From Cohaesibacter sp. (GTDB taxonomy: Bacteria > Pseudomonadota > Alphaproteobacteria > Rhizobiales > Cohaesibacteraceae): a DNA stretch of 64,000 nucleotides. Where the stretch lies: NCBI GenBank assembly GCA_025210795.1, contig JAOAQZ010000020.1:248001-312000 (forward strand), given 5' to 3'. Under the pieces are notes generated by a model. That model saw nothing but the letters and a program-made list of their open reading frames with translations, was not told the DNA's origin and did not search any database. The translations under genes and the position numbers were made by a program. Positions 20,494 through 31,289 of this stretch are shown in pieces (the stretch's first letter is position 1; the number at the start of each line of letters is the position of its first letter).

Positions 20494-20697
20494 GGAACTT
20501 AACTTTCTTTCATTTCATTCAGGGTCGGGCCAACGGCGCAAAGCGTGCAAGGCAAAGCATAGAGCCCAACAGTCGGGATGTGGCGCAGTTGGGCGGGACC
20601 ATATTGGGTTCGCATCAAGATTGCCAGAAAAAAGGCAAAGGATAAGAGAGCCTGAGCGCAAAAAGGGGACGAAAAGAAAGGAGCACAAGAAAGGTGC

Positions 20698-22515
20698 TTA
20701 GCTATCGCCCAGTTCTTCTTGCAAAATTTCAAGCTCCAGCCATTTCTCTTCAGCCTTTGCCAGCAGCTCTTCATTGGCTTTAAGGGCTTTCGCGGCCTTG
20801 TTGAAGGTCTCTGGGTCCTTGGCAAACAGATCAGGGGTCGCAAGTCGGGCTTGCAGGCGTTCAATCTTGCCTTCAATCTCTGCCATCTTGTCGGGCAAGG
20901 TCTCCAAAAGATGCTTGTCTTTAAAGGTAAGGGTCTTGCGCTGCTTTGGCTCGGCCTCTTTTGCAGCTGTCGCCGACTTGGCGGGCTTGTCTTTCTTGGC
21001 CGCTTTCCTTGCCTCCACGCCCTTGCCGCGCTGGGCAACCATATCGGAATAGCCTCCGGCATATTCCTGCCAAACGCCATGTCCTTCTGCATAAAGGGTA
21101 GAGGTGACAATGCGGTCAAGAAAATCACGATCATGGCTGACCAGCAGAACCGTGCCGGAATAATCGTTGATTACTTCTTGCAGCAGATCAAGGGTTTCCA
21201 GATCCAGATCATTGGTCGGTTCGTCCAGTACCAGAATATTGGAAGGTTTGGCCAGAGCACGCGCCAGCATCAAGCGGCCGCGCTCCCCGCCTGAGAGCAC
21301 ATTGATGGGGCTGCGGGCCTGTTCTGGCCGGAAGAGAAAATCCTTCATGTAAGAGACCACATGGCGCGAACTTCCGCCCACTTCCACCATGTCACCGCCA
21401 TGGCTTGCCAGCGCTTCTTTCAACGTCCATTCGGGATTAAGGCTCTCGCGCTTCTGGTCCAGCGTCATCATTTGCAAATTGGTGCCAAGCTTGATGGTGC
21501 CGCTATCCGGCTCCAACCCGCCTGTCAAAAGATTGATCAAAGTGGATTTGCCTGCCCCGTTCGGCCCCACAATACCAATGCGGTCTCCGCGCAGGATTTC
21601 GGTCGAAAAATCGTGCACAATATCGCGCCCGTCATAGGCCTTTGAAATGGACTTGGCGCGAACAACAGATTTGCCCGATGTCTCCCCTTCACTGGCGGAC
21701 ATTTTCACATCCCCTTGCGGGCGGTTCTGGGCCATATCCTGTTTCTTGGCGCGCAGATTATGCAGCTCGCCCAAGCGGCGCACATTGCGCTTGCGCCGGG
21801 CGGTAACCCCATAGCGGATCCAGTCTTCTTCTGCGAGAATCTTTTGCTTGAGTTTCTGCTCTTCAATTTCTTCCTGCGCAAAAATCTCGTCCCGCCAGGC
21901 TTCAAAATGCGCAAAGCCGCGATTGCTGCGCCGCGCGGTGCCGCGATCAATCCAGACGGTGTGACGGGTGAGATTTTCCAAAAAGCGCCGGTCATGGCTG
22001 ATGATGACCTTGGCCGAGCGGATGGATTTAAGCTCACCTTCAAGCCATTCAATGGCAGGCAGATCAAGATGGTTGGTCGGCTCGTCCAGGAGCAAAATAT
22101 CGGGCTGTGGTGCCAAAACGCGAGCAAGAGCGGCCCGGCGGGCTTCCCCGCCTGAAATGTCAGCGGGTTTCTCTTTGCCGGTAAGGCCCAGTTCTTCCAG
22201 CAGATAAAGTGCACGATAATGATCATCACCCGGAGCAAGACCATCCTCGACATAAGCAAGAACACTGTCATAGGCCGAGAGATCCGGCTCTTGCGGCAAG
22301 TAGCGCAAAGTGGTGCCGGGTTGGAAGAAGCACTCGCCCTTATCGGCTTCCACCAGATCGGCGGCAATCTTCAGCATGGTTGATTTGCCCGAGCCATTGC
22401 GGCCCACAAGGGCAATGGAATCCCCCTCATGCACGGCAAGTTCGGCTCCGCGCAACAAGGCCTGCCCACCAATGGTCAGATGAATATCTTGAAGATGCAG
22501 AAGAGGGGGGGCCAT
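20698..22515 (-). CDS. uup: ABC-F ATPase, Uup type
   Basis: A 605-residue soluble protein with two ABC ATPase domains and no membrane segments, as in ABC-F translation or DNA-metabolism factors. Seen: Walker A GRNGSGKST and GPNGAGKST; signature SGGEARRAALARVL and SGGERGRLMLARAL; Walker B LLLDEPTNHLD and LVLDEPTNDLD. The linker between the domains carries the charged EEQKLKQKILAEEDWIR helix. The C-terminus (about residues 510-605) is a Lys/Glu/Ala-rich coiled coil, the mark of Uup. Uup has been linked to transposon excision and ribosome assembly. The ATG sits directly after a purine-rich stretch. No operon partner is evident. Confidence 0.94.
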   Translation of the reverse strand: MAPPLLHLQDIHLTIGGQALLRGAELAVHEGDSIALVGRNGSGKSTMLKIAADLVEADKGECFFQPGTTLRYLPQEPDLSAYDSVLAYVEDGLAPGDDHYRALYLLEELGLTGKEKPADISGGEARRAALARVLAPQPDILLLDEPTNHLDLPAIEWLEGELKSIRSAKVIISHDRRFLENLTRHTVWIDRGTARRSNRGFAHFEAWRDEIFAQEEIEEQKLKQKILAEEDWIRYGVTARRKRNVRRLGELHNLRAKKQDMAQNRPQGDVKMSASEGETSGKSVVRAKSISKAYDGRDIVHDFSTEILRGDRIGIVGPNGAGKSTLINLLTGGLEPDSGTIKLGTNLQMMTLDQKRESLNPEWTLKEALASHGGDMVEVGGSSRHVVSYMKDFLFRPEQARSPINVLSGGERGRLMLARALAKPSNILVLDEPTNDLDLETLDLLQEVINDYSGTVLLVSHDRDFLDRIVTSTLYAEGHGVWQEYAGGYSDMVAQRGKGVEARKAAKKDKPAKSATAAKEAEPKQRKTLTFKDKHLLETLPDKMAEIEGKIERLQARLATPDLFAKDPETFNKAAKALKANEELLAKAEEKWLELEILQEELGDS

Positions 22516-22667
22516 ATGTCTTAAAACCTGCCAATTAGGATGCGCCGGGGACGCATGAGAAACTGTATCGGATCAGCTTCTTGGCTTAAACAAGCTTGGC
22601 CCCCGTTGCAAGACATTTGGCCAGAGCCAAAGGCACTTTCCTTGATCGCACCCCCAAGAGCGGGGGC

Positions 22668-23231
22668 TTACTCCCCCGCTTCGGACGGGCTCCATTTGCC
22701 AGACGCAAAGACCCCGTCAAGCTCGGTTTCTGCAATATGGTTGGTATAGTTGGACAGAACCTTATAGGCCGTACCCAGAACAACCTCCATCACCGTCTGG
22801 CGCGTATAGCCTGCTGCGATCAGGGCCTCAATCGCCCCTTCCTCTGGCCAGCCGCGGCTTTCATTCATCTCGATGGCAAAGAGGCGCAGAGCCTCCTGCT
22901 TGGCATCAGCAAGGGGAGTGCCTGCCCGTAAGGAAGCAATGATCTCATCGGGGACACCATTTTTCTTGGCAATCACACTATGGGCGCCCATGCAATAGAC
23001 ACAGCCATTCAGGCGATTGTTGCTCATGGCAATGATCTGGCGCTCGGTCTCATTAAGCGACGAGCCCGCAAAGAGCCGCGACAGGGTCATATAAGCCTCG
23101 AGCAGCGCTGGGCTTTCTGCCATGGTACCCATCAGATTGGGAACAAAGCCATAGGCGCTTTGAATCTTTTCAAGCAAGGGTTGGGAGCCTTCGGGGGCAG
23201 TCTCAATCGTATGGGTCTCAAAATCAGTCAT
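22668..23231 (-). CDS. AhpD-like carboxymuconolactone decarboxylase / peroxidase-related protein
   Basis: A 187-residue all-helical protein of the CMD/AhpD superfamily. The redox motif is complete: NGCVYCMGAH gives CxxC followed by His after three residues, as in alkylhydroperoxidases of the AhpD type. The preceding NETERQIIAMSNNRLN helix is also family-typical. It probably acts as a cytosolic peroxidase or thiol oxidoreductase. It is divergent from the cytochrome c peroxidase gene across a 0.5 kb gap with two operator-like palindromes, so both may respond to peroxide or a toxic compound; that link is inferred from position only. Confidence 0.88.
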   Translation of the reverse strand: MTDFETHTIETAPEGSQPLLEKIQSAYGFVPNLMGTMAESPALLEAYMTLSRLFAGSSLNETERQIIAMSNNRLNGCVYCMGAHSVIAKKNGVPDEIIASLRAGTPLADAKQEALRLFAIEMNESRGWPEEGAIEALIAAGYTRQTVMEVVLGTAYKVLSNYTNHIAETELDGVFASGKWSPSEAGE

Positions 23232-23355
23232 TGCGTCTCTATCCTTGTGTCAGCATTTGCCCAGTTTAGCATGTTTGGCTAACGACCTAAGATCCCAAAC
23301 CGAGCCTTCTCGTGGTGTGTTTCTGTACCGATATGGGCAAGGTTGGAATAGAAAC

Positions 23356-23371
23356 TAGACCGTTCGTTCTA
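23356..23371. promoter_or_regulatory. TetR-type operator candidate overlapping a TATAAT box
   Basis: TAGACCGTTCGTTCTA is an imperfect inverted repeat (TAGAxCGx in both arms) of the kind many TetR repressors bind. It overlaps TATAAT at 23370-23375. About 35 bp downstream is only a tiny frame of nine codons (ATG at 23404), so no target gene is visible on the plus strand; the AhpD-like gene starts 125 bp away on the other strand. Confidence 0.45.
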
Positions 23372-23588
23372 TAATGGAAATCACAATGCCGTGAGGGCGA
23401 AAGGATGATGCAAATGGGCGGCATGCCAGGATAGCAAACTAATTTGCGCCCCAATTGACCCTCACATGTCCATGACGGGCAGAATGACGCGGGGCAATTT
23501 TCTTATGCACAGCCAGCCAAGTGCCTTTACGCGATTTTACGATGAAAAGGGGAGTGTAAAGTCATTTTCCGGGAATGAAAGGCAGCAA

Positions 23589-23606
23589 AAAATGAGCGCT
23601 CATTTT
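23589..23606. promoter_or_regulatory. Perfect 18-bp palindrome upstream of cytochrome c peroxidase
   Basis: AAAATGAGCGCTCATTTT is a perfect palindrome 165 bp before the peroxidase ATG. Its form fits a dimeric repressor of the TetR kind. A second, shorter repeat, GATAA-gaa-TTATC, lies at 23638-23650 and resembles a half-consensus iron-regulator site. The rest of the 23232-23770 gap is AT-rich with no coding potential that I can support. Confidence 0.5.
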
Positions 23607-23770
23607 CTTGGCGAAAAAAGCACATAAAAATACCATAGATAAGAATTATCAATAGGTTGGAGTCTACCTTATAATCATTCTAATATCATTAAGTGCGCAG
23701 ATGGCGCAATGCGACAAGTTGGCGAAAGAGCTACTTTTTAACAGTTCTAAAAAGCAACTGGGAGGGTCTG

Positions 23771-24829
23771 ATGACCACACGCTTTGTGACTACCTTGTTG
23801 GCCTGCACAGCTCTGCTGGCGGGGAGTGCTTCTGCTTCCGATACCGACGCTTTGCTGAAAGAAGCGCAGGATATGTTTAAGCCAATCCCGTCCGTTGTGC
23901 CTGCGGTTAAAAATAATGCGGCAACCGGCGAGAAGATTGAACTTGGCAAAATGCTGTTCTTTGATCCGCGCCTGTCTTCCTCTGGGCTGATCTCTTGTAA
24001 CACATGCCACAATCTGGGCATGGGGGGCGATGACAATCTGGAGACCTCTATCGGTCATGGTTGGCAAAAAGGGCCCCGCAATGCGCCAACCGTTTTAAAC
24101 GCTGTCTTTAACGTGGCACAATTCTGGGATGGCCGCGCAGAGGATCTGAAAGCCCAAGCCAAGGGACCGGTACAGGCCGGCGTGGAAATGGCCTCAACCC
24201 CTGCCCGCGTTGAAGCAACATTGGCCAGCTTGCCCGACTATGTCGAGCGTTTCGGCAGAGCTTTCCCCGGCGAAGAAAAGCCTGTCACCTTTGATAACAT
24301 GGCAAAAGCCATCGAGGTGTTTGAGGCAACTTTGATCACTCCGGCCTCTCGCTTTGACCAATTCCTTGAAGGCAATACCAAGGTGATGACGGATCTTGAG
24401 AAAGATGGCTTGAAGCTCTTTATGGATAAAGGCTGCGCGGCGTGTCATGCGGGAGTCAATCTTGGCGGTGAAGACTATTATGCCTTTGGCGTCGTTGAAA
24501 AACCGGGGGCAGATATCTTGCCAGCGGGCGATAAAGGCCGCTTTGCTGTGACCAAAACAGCGGACGAAGAATATGTCTTCCGTGCAGGGCCACTGCGTAA
24601 TATCGAGCTGACCGCCCCTTACTTCCACTCTGGTAAAGTGTGGGATCTGGAACAGGCCGTTGCCATTATGGGCACCAGCCAGTTGGGAGAAAAACTGGAA
24701 GAGGCTGAGGTAAAAGCCATCACGGCTTTCCTTAAAACCCTGACCGGTGAACAGCCTCAAGTGACCTATCCGATCCTGCCGGTCGAGACCGCCACAACGC
24801 CAAAACCGGAAGCAATGATTGCCAAATAG
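23771..24829 (+). CDS. Di-haem cytochrome c peroxidase (CcpA/MauG family), exported
   Basis: This periplasmic enzyme reduces hydrogen peroxide to water using electrons from cytochrome c. A signal peptide (MTTRFVTTLLACTALLAG, cleavage near ASA-SD) is followed by two c-type haem sites: CNTCH (Cys76, Cys79, His80) and CAACH (Cys222, Cys225, His226). FFDPRLSSSG and APTVLNAVFN are typical of the N-terminal haem domain, and PYFHSG of the C-terminal one. I placed the start at ATG 23771, eight codons of which match a Sec n-region and which follows GGGAGGG; the frame extends upstream to a GTG at 23693. The product is 352 residues, normal. A strong terminator follows. Regulation probably involves the palindromes upstream. 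Confidence 0.93.
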   Translation: MTTRFVTTLLACTALLAGSASASDTDALLKEAQDMFKPIPSVVPAVKNNAATGEKIELGKMLFFDPRLSSSGLISCNTCHNLGMGGDDNLETSIGHGWQKGPRNAPTVLNAVFNVAQFWDGRAEDLKAQAKGPVQAGVEMASTPARVEATLASLPDYVERFGRAFPGEEKPVTFDNMAKAIEVFEATLITPASRFDQFLEGNTKVMTDLEKDGLKLFMDKGCAACHAGVNLGGEDYYAFGVVEKPGADILPAGDKGRFAVTKTADEEYVFRAGPLRNIELTAPYFHSGKVWDLEQAVAIMGTSQLGEKLEEAEVKAITAFLKTLTGEQPQVTYPILPVETATTPKPEAMIAK

Positions 24830-24874
24830 GCAAAGCAAAATCAGGCCTGCCTATCCCCTGTAAGTGGGTTTGTT

Positions 24875-24906
24875 GCCACCCCGGCCTTTGGGTCGGGGTG
24901 GCTTTT
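24875..24906 (+). terminator. Intrinsic terminator of the cytochrome c peroxidase gene
   Basis: The arms GCCACCCCG (24875-24883) and CGGGGTGGC (24894-24902) form a perfect 9-bp stem followed by TTTT, 45 bp after the peroxidase stop codon. Confidence 0.9.
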
Positions 24907-24956
24907 AAAGAAAAGAACAATTTTGTTTGGCAGATACCCCATTTGGGTCATGACAG

Positions 24957-25009
24957 ACCAAAAAAACGCACCTAGCGTGATGAGGAATGGAGAACAATCC
25001 ATTTTCATC
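24957..25009 (-). terminator. Possible terminator of the thi operon
   Basis: Reading the minus strand after thiE, a hairpin (GATGA and ATGGA paired with TCCAT and TCATC, 24979-25009) is followed by a short ACGC/GCGT stem and a run of T. This is where transcription of the thiamine operon should end. The stems are modest. Confidence 0.45.
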
Positions 25010-25058
25010 ACCTAAGCCTTTTCATCTTTACATGTTGCCGATTTAATTGTCCGGATCC

Positions 25059-25679
25059 CTACCTCCAGGGTGCGGTGGCCTTGATCCATTCTTTTGTGCG
25101 CTCTTCAGGACTATCTGCGAGCAGAATATCGGTGACCACAGCGGCACTGTCCGCGCCGGATTGGAGCACTTCTGCCGCCCGCTGAGGCGTCAGACCGCCA
25201 ATGCCGACAAGGGGCAGGTCTCCAATCGTGTCTTTCCAAAGCCCCAATTTCTCAAGCCCCTGCGGCGCCCATGGCATTTTCTTCAAGATCGTGGGAAAAA
25301 CCGGCCCCAAGGCAACATAATCGGGTTCAGCGGCAAGGGCTTTATCAAGCTCCGCTCCGTCATGGGAGGAAAGGCCAAGCTTGAGCCCGCCAGCCTTGAT
25401 CGCCCCAAGATCGGCCTCGCACAAATCTTCCTGACCCAAATGCAGCCAATCACAATCCTCTTCAAGGGCCAGTTGCCAATAATCATTGATCACAAGATCA
25501 CAGCCATGGCTTGTGCAAACGGCTTTGGCTGCCCGGATTTGCGCCCGAATATCGCTGGTCGGTTTGTCTTTGATGCGCAATTGCACCAGTTTCACCCCAA
25601 GGGGGACAAGGCGCTCGATCCAGTCTGCGCTATCAACAATCAGATAAAAGGGATCAAGTGCTTTATCAGAGGCAGTCAT
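25059..25679 (-). CDS. thiE: Thiamine-phosphate synthase
   Basis: ThiE joins HMP pyrophosphate and the thiazole phosphate to thiamine monophosphate. The 206-residue TIM barrel shows YLIVDSADW at the start, VKLVQLRIKD (Arg and Lys for pyrophosphate), LVINDYWQLA, WLHLGQEDL, and the phosphate loop VGIGGLTPQ. I placed the start at ATG 25679, one base after the thiG stop, so translation is coupled; the frame extends upstream into thiG without a meaningful N-terminus. It is the last gene of the operon. Confidence 0.94.
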   Translation of the reverse strand: MTASDKALDPFYLIVDSADWIERLVPLGVKLVQLRIKDKPTSDIRAQIRAAKAVCTSHGCDLVINDYWQLALEEDCDWLHLGQEDLCEADLGAIKAGGLKLGLSSHDGAELDKALAAEPDYVALGPVFPTILKKMPWAPQGLEKLGLWKDTIGDLPLVGIGGLTPQRAAEVLQSGADSAAVVTDILLADSPEERTKEWIKATAPWR

Positions 25680-25680
25680 C

Positions 25681-26499
25681 TCAAACGTCTCCAAACACAG
25701 CATCTTCAAAAACCGCTTGGCCAATCACAGGGGTTGAAGGCACCGCCATATTGCGCGGCTCCAGCATGCCCGCATAAAAAGCCTGACGCCCCGCGTCGGT
25801 TGCCAGCGAAAAAGCGCCCGCCATGGCAACAGGATCCTGCGCCTTGGCAACAGCGGTATTGAGCAAAACGGCATCAAAGCCAAGCTCCATCACTTGCGCT
25901 GCATGGGACGGACGGCCCAGCCCCGCATCCACAATCATCGGGATATCAGGGAAATTACCGCGAATGGCGCGCAAACCATGAAGATTGACCGGCCCTTGAG
26001 CCGAGCCAATAGGGGCGCACCATGGCATCAAAACCTTGCAACCGGCAGACAGCAGATGTTCTGCCAGCACCAGATCATCGGTCATATAGGGAAAGACCTC
26101 AAATCCGTCGGCCACCAGATCGCGGGCGGCTTCGACAAGGGCGAAAATATCGGGCTGCAAGCTGTCATGATGGCCAATCACTTCAAGCTTGATCCAGTTG
26201 GTTTTGAACAGATCACGGGCCATCTGCGCGGTCAAAATGGCCTCTCTTGCGGTATGGCACCCTGCCGTATTGGGCAGAATATGCACATCCATCGCCTTGA
26301 TCAGGTCCCAAAAACTGCCGCCGGAGCTTTGCCCCTGATCGCCCTTGGGCAGCTCGCGCCGCAGCGAGACGGTGATGATCTCGGTGCCACTGGCCTCCAC
26401 CGCTTTTGCCAAAATGGCAGGGGAGGGATATTGCGCCGTGCCAAGCAAAAGGCGCGAAGAGACTTGCTTTCCGTAAAGCGTGAGCGGGCTCTTGGTCAT
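25681..26499 (-). CDS. thiG: Thiazole synthase
   Basis: ThiG forms the thiazole ring from 1-deoxyxylulose 5-phosphate, the glycine-derived imine made by ThiO, and sulfur carried by ThiS thiocarboxylate. Seen: [12 protein letters not shown] at the N-terminus, [13 protein letters not shown], the IKLEVIG segment with the Schiff-base Lys, [14 protein letters not shown], and [19 protein letters not shown] for phosphate binding. The start is ATG 26499, preceded by GGGAGG; upstream codons in the same frame lie within thiS and lack homology. The product is 272 residues. thiS ends two bases upstream. Confidence 0.95.
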   Translation of the reverse strand: MTKSPLTLYGKQVSSRLLLGTAQYPSPAILAKAVEASGTEIITVSLRRELPKGDQGQSSGGSFWDLIKAMDVHILPNTAGCHTAREAILTAQMARDLFKTNWIKLEVIGHHDSLQPDIFALVEAARDLVADGFEVFPYMTDDLVLAEHLLSAGCKVLMPWCAPIGSAQGPVNLHGLRAIRGNFPDIPMIVDAGLGRPSHAAQVMELGFDAVLLNTAVAKAQDPVAMAGAFSLATDAGRQAFYAGMLEPRNMAVPSTPVIGQAVFEDAVFGDV

Positions 26500-26500
26500 G

Positions 26501-26698
26501 CTAGCCTCCCTGCATGGGGCTGAGAATTTCAATGCGTGCCCCTTCGGTAAGGGCAAAAGTCTCGCGGTCTTCTGCAGCCACCAATTGGCTATCAACCGCC
26601 GTTGCCAGCCAATCCCCTTCAAACTCCAACTCGGTCAGCAAGTCGCCAAGAAGGGTGGCCTTGGCCTCAACCTCGTTGCCATTCACGATAAGTTTCAT
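26501..26698 (-). CDS. thiS: Sulfur carrier protein ThiS
   Basis: A 65-residue beta-grasp protein ending in the required Gly-Gly (LSPMQGG), which is adenylated and then thiocarboxylated to donate sulfur to Thi[12 protein letters not shown] at the start is typical. It overlaps the thiO end by 4 bp (ATGA), so the two are translationally coupled. The activating enzyme ThiF is not in the window. Confidence 0.94.
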   Translation of the reverse strand: MKLIVNGNEVEAKATLLGDLLTELEFEGDWLATAVDSQLVAAEDRETFALTEGARIEILSPMQGG

Positions 26699-27711
26699 TT
26701 CGCTCCCTCCCTTTGGTGCGATATGTCGGTGACGGGAAAATCCTCATCTTGGCTCTGGTCTTGCAGCCAGTCCGCCGCTGCCTCTGCCAGCATAGGCCCC
26801 AAGGCAAATCCATGGCGATAATAGCCATTGATCGAAAGACACCGCTTTTGAGAATCTACCTGCAATTGGGGCAGATTATCGGCAAAAGCCGGACGGACGC
26901 CAACCCCGCTTTCAACAATCTCGGCCTCGCCAAAGGCGGGCACCACGCTATAGGCGGCATTGAGAAATTCCATCATGGAGCGGGCCGTGATGGGGCCGCC
27001 ATGGGCGCTTTCAATCATGGTTGCCCCCACCATAAAATGATGATCGGCACGGGGGACAATGTAAAGCGGGATCCGCGGATGCAAAAGGCGGATGGTACGG
27101 GTGAGGGTAATTTCCGGCATATGCAAAAGCAGCATCTCACCGCGCACGCCTCTTAGCCCCTGCAAAGGAGATTTGAGGCCGCGGCAATCAAGCTCAAAAG
27201 CACATTCTGTCTGATAATCTGCGTCTTGCGAGAAGAGAATCTCGCCGCCCAAAGCCTCAATTGCCGTGACAAGAGCCGCAAGGGCCTTGCGCGGATCCAT
27301 ATGCGCTTCGCCCTTGTAATAAAGTCCGCGTTGGAAGCGGGGCGACAGATCCGGCTCAAGCTCGGAGATCTCGCCAGCAGCAACGCCTGCATGCGCCGAT
27401 GTCATGGCGGCAAACCGGTCAAGATCGGCCCCGTCGCGCGGATTGGCCACCACCAGCGTGCCCGCGCGAGTGACAAGATCGTCCGTGACCCCGTCCCACC
27501 AGTCAAGCGAGGCAACACCGCGGCGCTCAATCACGTCTTCTGCGCTTTCCCGCTCGCAATAGGGGGCAAGCATGCCCCCCGCATACCACGAGGCATGACC
27601 GGCAAGGCTGGGGCGGATTTCAACAACCCGCACCTTTGCTCCGCGACGGGTAAGGGCAAGGGCGGCGCATAGTCCGGCCACCCCCGCTCCTTTGATCAGA
27701 TAATCAACCAT
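26695..27711 (-). CDS. thiO: Glycine oxidase
   Basis: ThiO is an FAD-dependent amine oxidase that turns glycine into the imine used by ThiG. The 338-residue DAO-family protein begins with the dinucleotide-binding motif IKGAGVAGLCAALAL, has the AGGMLAPYCE segment typical of ThiO, IYIVPRADHHFMVGAT-like strands in the middle, and NGYYRHGFALGP near the C-terminus. Use of ThiO marks the aerobic route, in contrast to tyrosine-cleaving ThiH. It lies 14 bp after the thiC stop. Confidence 0.93.
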   Translation of the reverse strand: MVDYLIKGAGVAGLCAALALTRRGAKVRVVEIRPSLAGHASWYAGGMLAPYCERESAEDVIERRGVASLDWWDGVTDDLVTRAGTLVVANPRDGADLDRFAAMTSAHAGVAAGEISELEPDLSPRFQRGLYYKGEAHMDPRKALAALVTAIEALGGEILFSQDADYQTECAFELDCRGLKSPLQGLRGVRGEMLLLHMPEITLTRTIRLLHPRIPLYIVPRADHHFMVGATMIESAHGGPITARSMMEFLNAAYSVVPAFGEAEIVESGVGVRPAFADNLPQLQVDSQKRCLSINGYYRHGFALGPMLAEAAADWLQDQSQDEDFPVTDISHQREGAK

Positions 27712-27725
27712 TTAGGCTCTCTTTC

Positions 27726-29681
<1,956 letters not shown>

Positions 29682-29747
29682 TTAAAAGCCAAAGGAGAGG
29701 GAGACCGGATAAGGAAAAGCCAAGAGGTCTGTCTTGGATATTTTCCC

Positions 29748-29773
29748 AAAAAGAGCTGCCCAACAGATGGGCA
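29748..29773 (-). terminator. Attenuator between TPP riboswitch and thiC
   Basis: On the minus strand TGCCCA-tctgt-TGGGCA is followed by GCTCTTTTT. It lies after the riboswitch and about 145 bp before the thiC ATG, the correct place for TPP-dependent premature termination. Confidence 0.75.
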
Positions 29774-29789
29774 ATGGTCCTATGCGCTG

Positions 29790-29905
29790 CACCGTCCCTA
29801 CGCCAGTGTGAACTGGATCAGGTTCATAGGGTCACTGCGCTGCCAAATTGCTAAAAAAGCGGTCCGGCCATCAGACTCTCAGCCCCTTGTCGGGACTCCC
29901 CAGGT
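29790..29905 (-). ncRNA. TPP riboswitch (THI element) upstream of thiC
   Basis: Read on the minus strand, the element contains GGGG...GGGGCTGAGAG, a variable P3 region, then ACCCTATGAACCTGATC and GCGTAGGGA. These are the conserved CUGAGA, ACC...GAACCUGAUC and CGUAGGGA blocks of the TPP aptamer, in the right order. It should lower thiCOSGE expression when TPP is plentiful, via the hairpin at 29748-29773. The rest of the gap to 30030 is leader and upstream promoter DNA. Confidence 0.94.
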
Positions 29906-30030
29906 GAATGGGGCAAGCATGGGGGAAGGGTATCTGGCTGTCAATGGGGATGGGGAGGTTTGCGTAGAACCAAAGGTAAAATCTGATCCCTTACAGGGCC
30001 TTTGTTTTTGTTTTTATTGAGGATTTGTCT

Positions 30031-31164
30031 CTATTTAATCCGTGGCCATTTTTGTGGGCCGCCGTCATAATTGCCGTCGCAATCTTCCTTCACCCGCAAT
30101 TCGCGCAAGGTGAATTGCAGCCCCTTCTGTGCGGGTCCCAGCGTCCAGACAGAATAAGAGCCACAATCCCCAAGGCCGCGCCCTTTGAAAAAACTCTCCA
30201 AGCTGTGAGAGCCAAAATCCCAATTAATATTCCATGCATCCGGCATTTCATCCGGCCCGCCTTGTCCGGCGCCTTTTGCGGTTACAAAAGGAATTTCGGT
30301 AATCGGCTGCGCGCGATCAAAGGGTGCAAAAAACAGGATATAGGGCTGGTTATAAGCTCCGCCCATGCCGCAAGGAAGGCTGTAAATATGGCCTTTGGGC
30401 AAAGAAGGACTGCTTAAGGTAAGCCGGAACCCGTCGCCAAAATAAAGCCGCTCCATTTTGTCATCATCAAAGAAGGAACAAGTCTTTTCTTCTCCGTCAA
30501 ACCAGCCTGCGAGAATGTCATGGGGCACCTGCTCCGGCTTGGTAATGGCGGTGATGGCATGGCGCGGCAAAGGGGTTTTATTCCCCTTTGCGTGGAAGGC
30601 ATAAGGAGTATCAAGAAGGCGCTGATACTCATCCAGATACAGCATGCTGGCAACGCTGCCAGCAAGCGAAAACTGGCTGGCAACGGGGGCCTCTCCCACC
30701 TTGATAAGGGTTGTTGCGGCTTTGTGCCCCTTTTTCATCATCTCGGTGAAGCGCTGGATGATGGGGGGTTTGGTGACAATATAGCTAAAGCGATCTGGCG
30801 CCAGTTGAGAGGAATTGACGTTAAAATCGGCAACCAGTTTTCCATCAATCGAGAGCGAAATCCAGTCTCCGTCTGACAGCTCTTTTGCGCTGCCAAGCAC
30901 CAATTCGACCGGCAAGGACAGATCATTATGACGGCGAAGGGAGAGGGTGGAGATGCCTGCATAGATTTTGGCCGAGGTGGAAAGTGAGCAGCTTAATGAG
31001 ATCGTGCACCATGTGCTGCTGTCTTTAAACGTCTTATAGCCCATAGCCATGCTGGAGGATGTGGCTGAAAACCCGATAAAGGCAGCAGTAATCAAGGCAA
31101 ACAGAGCGTGTCTGAAAGGGCTGGTGGTGCGAGAGGGTTTACTCAGGCGGGCAAAAACGGGCAT
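30031..31164 (-). CDS. DUF1176-family secreted protein
   Basis: A 377-residue protein with a signal peptide or membrane anchor (HALFALITAAFIGFSATSSS). The C-terminal part has FFKGRGLGDCGSYSVW and LRVKEDCDGNYDGGPQKWP, the Cys and Trp pattern of DUF1176. The N-terminal part (KTFKDSSTWCTISLSCS) resembles invasion-associated locus B-type periplasmic domains. Function of the family is unknown. It stands upstream of the thiamine leader on the same strand, with no sign of a functional link. Confidence 0.8.
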   Translation of the reverse strand: MPVFARLSKPSRTTSPFRHALFALITAAFIGFSATSSSMAMGYKTFKDSSTWCTISLSCSLSTSAKIYAGISTLSLRRHNDLSLPVELVLGSAKELSDGDWISLSIDGKLVADFNVNSSQLAPDRFSYIVTKPPIIQRFTEMMKKGHKAATTLIKVGEAPVASQFSLAGSVASMLYLDEYQRLLDTPYAFHAKGNKTPLPRHAITAITKPEQVPHDILAGWFDGEEKTCSFFDDDKMERLYFGDGFRLTLSSPSLPKGHIYSLPCGMGGAYNQPYILFFAPFDRAQPITEIPFVTAKGAGQGGPDEMPDAWNINWDFGSHSLESFFKGRGLGDCGSYSVWTLGPAQKGLQFTLRELRVKEDCDGNYDGGPQKWPRIK

Positions 31165-31219
31165 GGTCTACAATCTCCAAGCCAAGGGGAAAGATGGGGC
31201 CTGATACCAGCATGCCACG

Positions 31220-31263
31220 AAAAAGCGGACGGGACCAGTTAAGCGATGATCCGGCCCGCTTTT
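31220..31263 (-). terminator. Terminator after the Spx/ArsC-like gene
   Basis: The arms AAAAGCGG (31221-31228) and CCGCTTTT (31256-31263) pair, with runs of T at the end on the minus strand. It lies just after the 31290 stop and could also work for plus-strand transcripts. Confidence 0.7.
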
Positions 31264-31289
31264 ATTGTCGAAAGATTAGGGTCCTGACC

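Noticed and set aside
19354..20502. A 382-codon plus-strand frame
   Set aside because: It lies entirely opposite prfC, which has full GTPase motifs; the plus-strand product has no recognisable domain.
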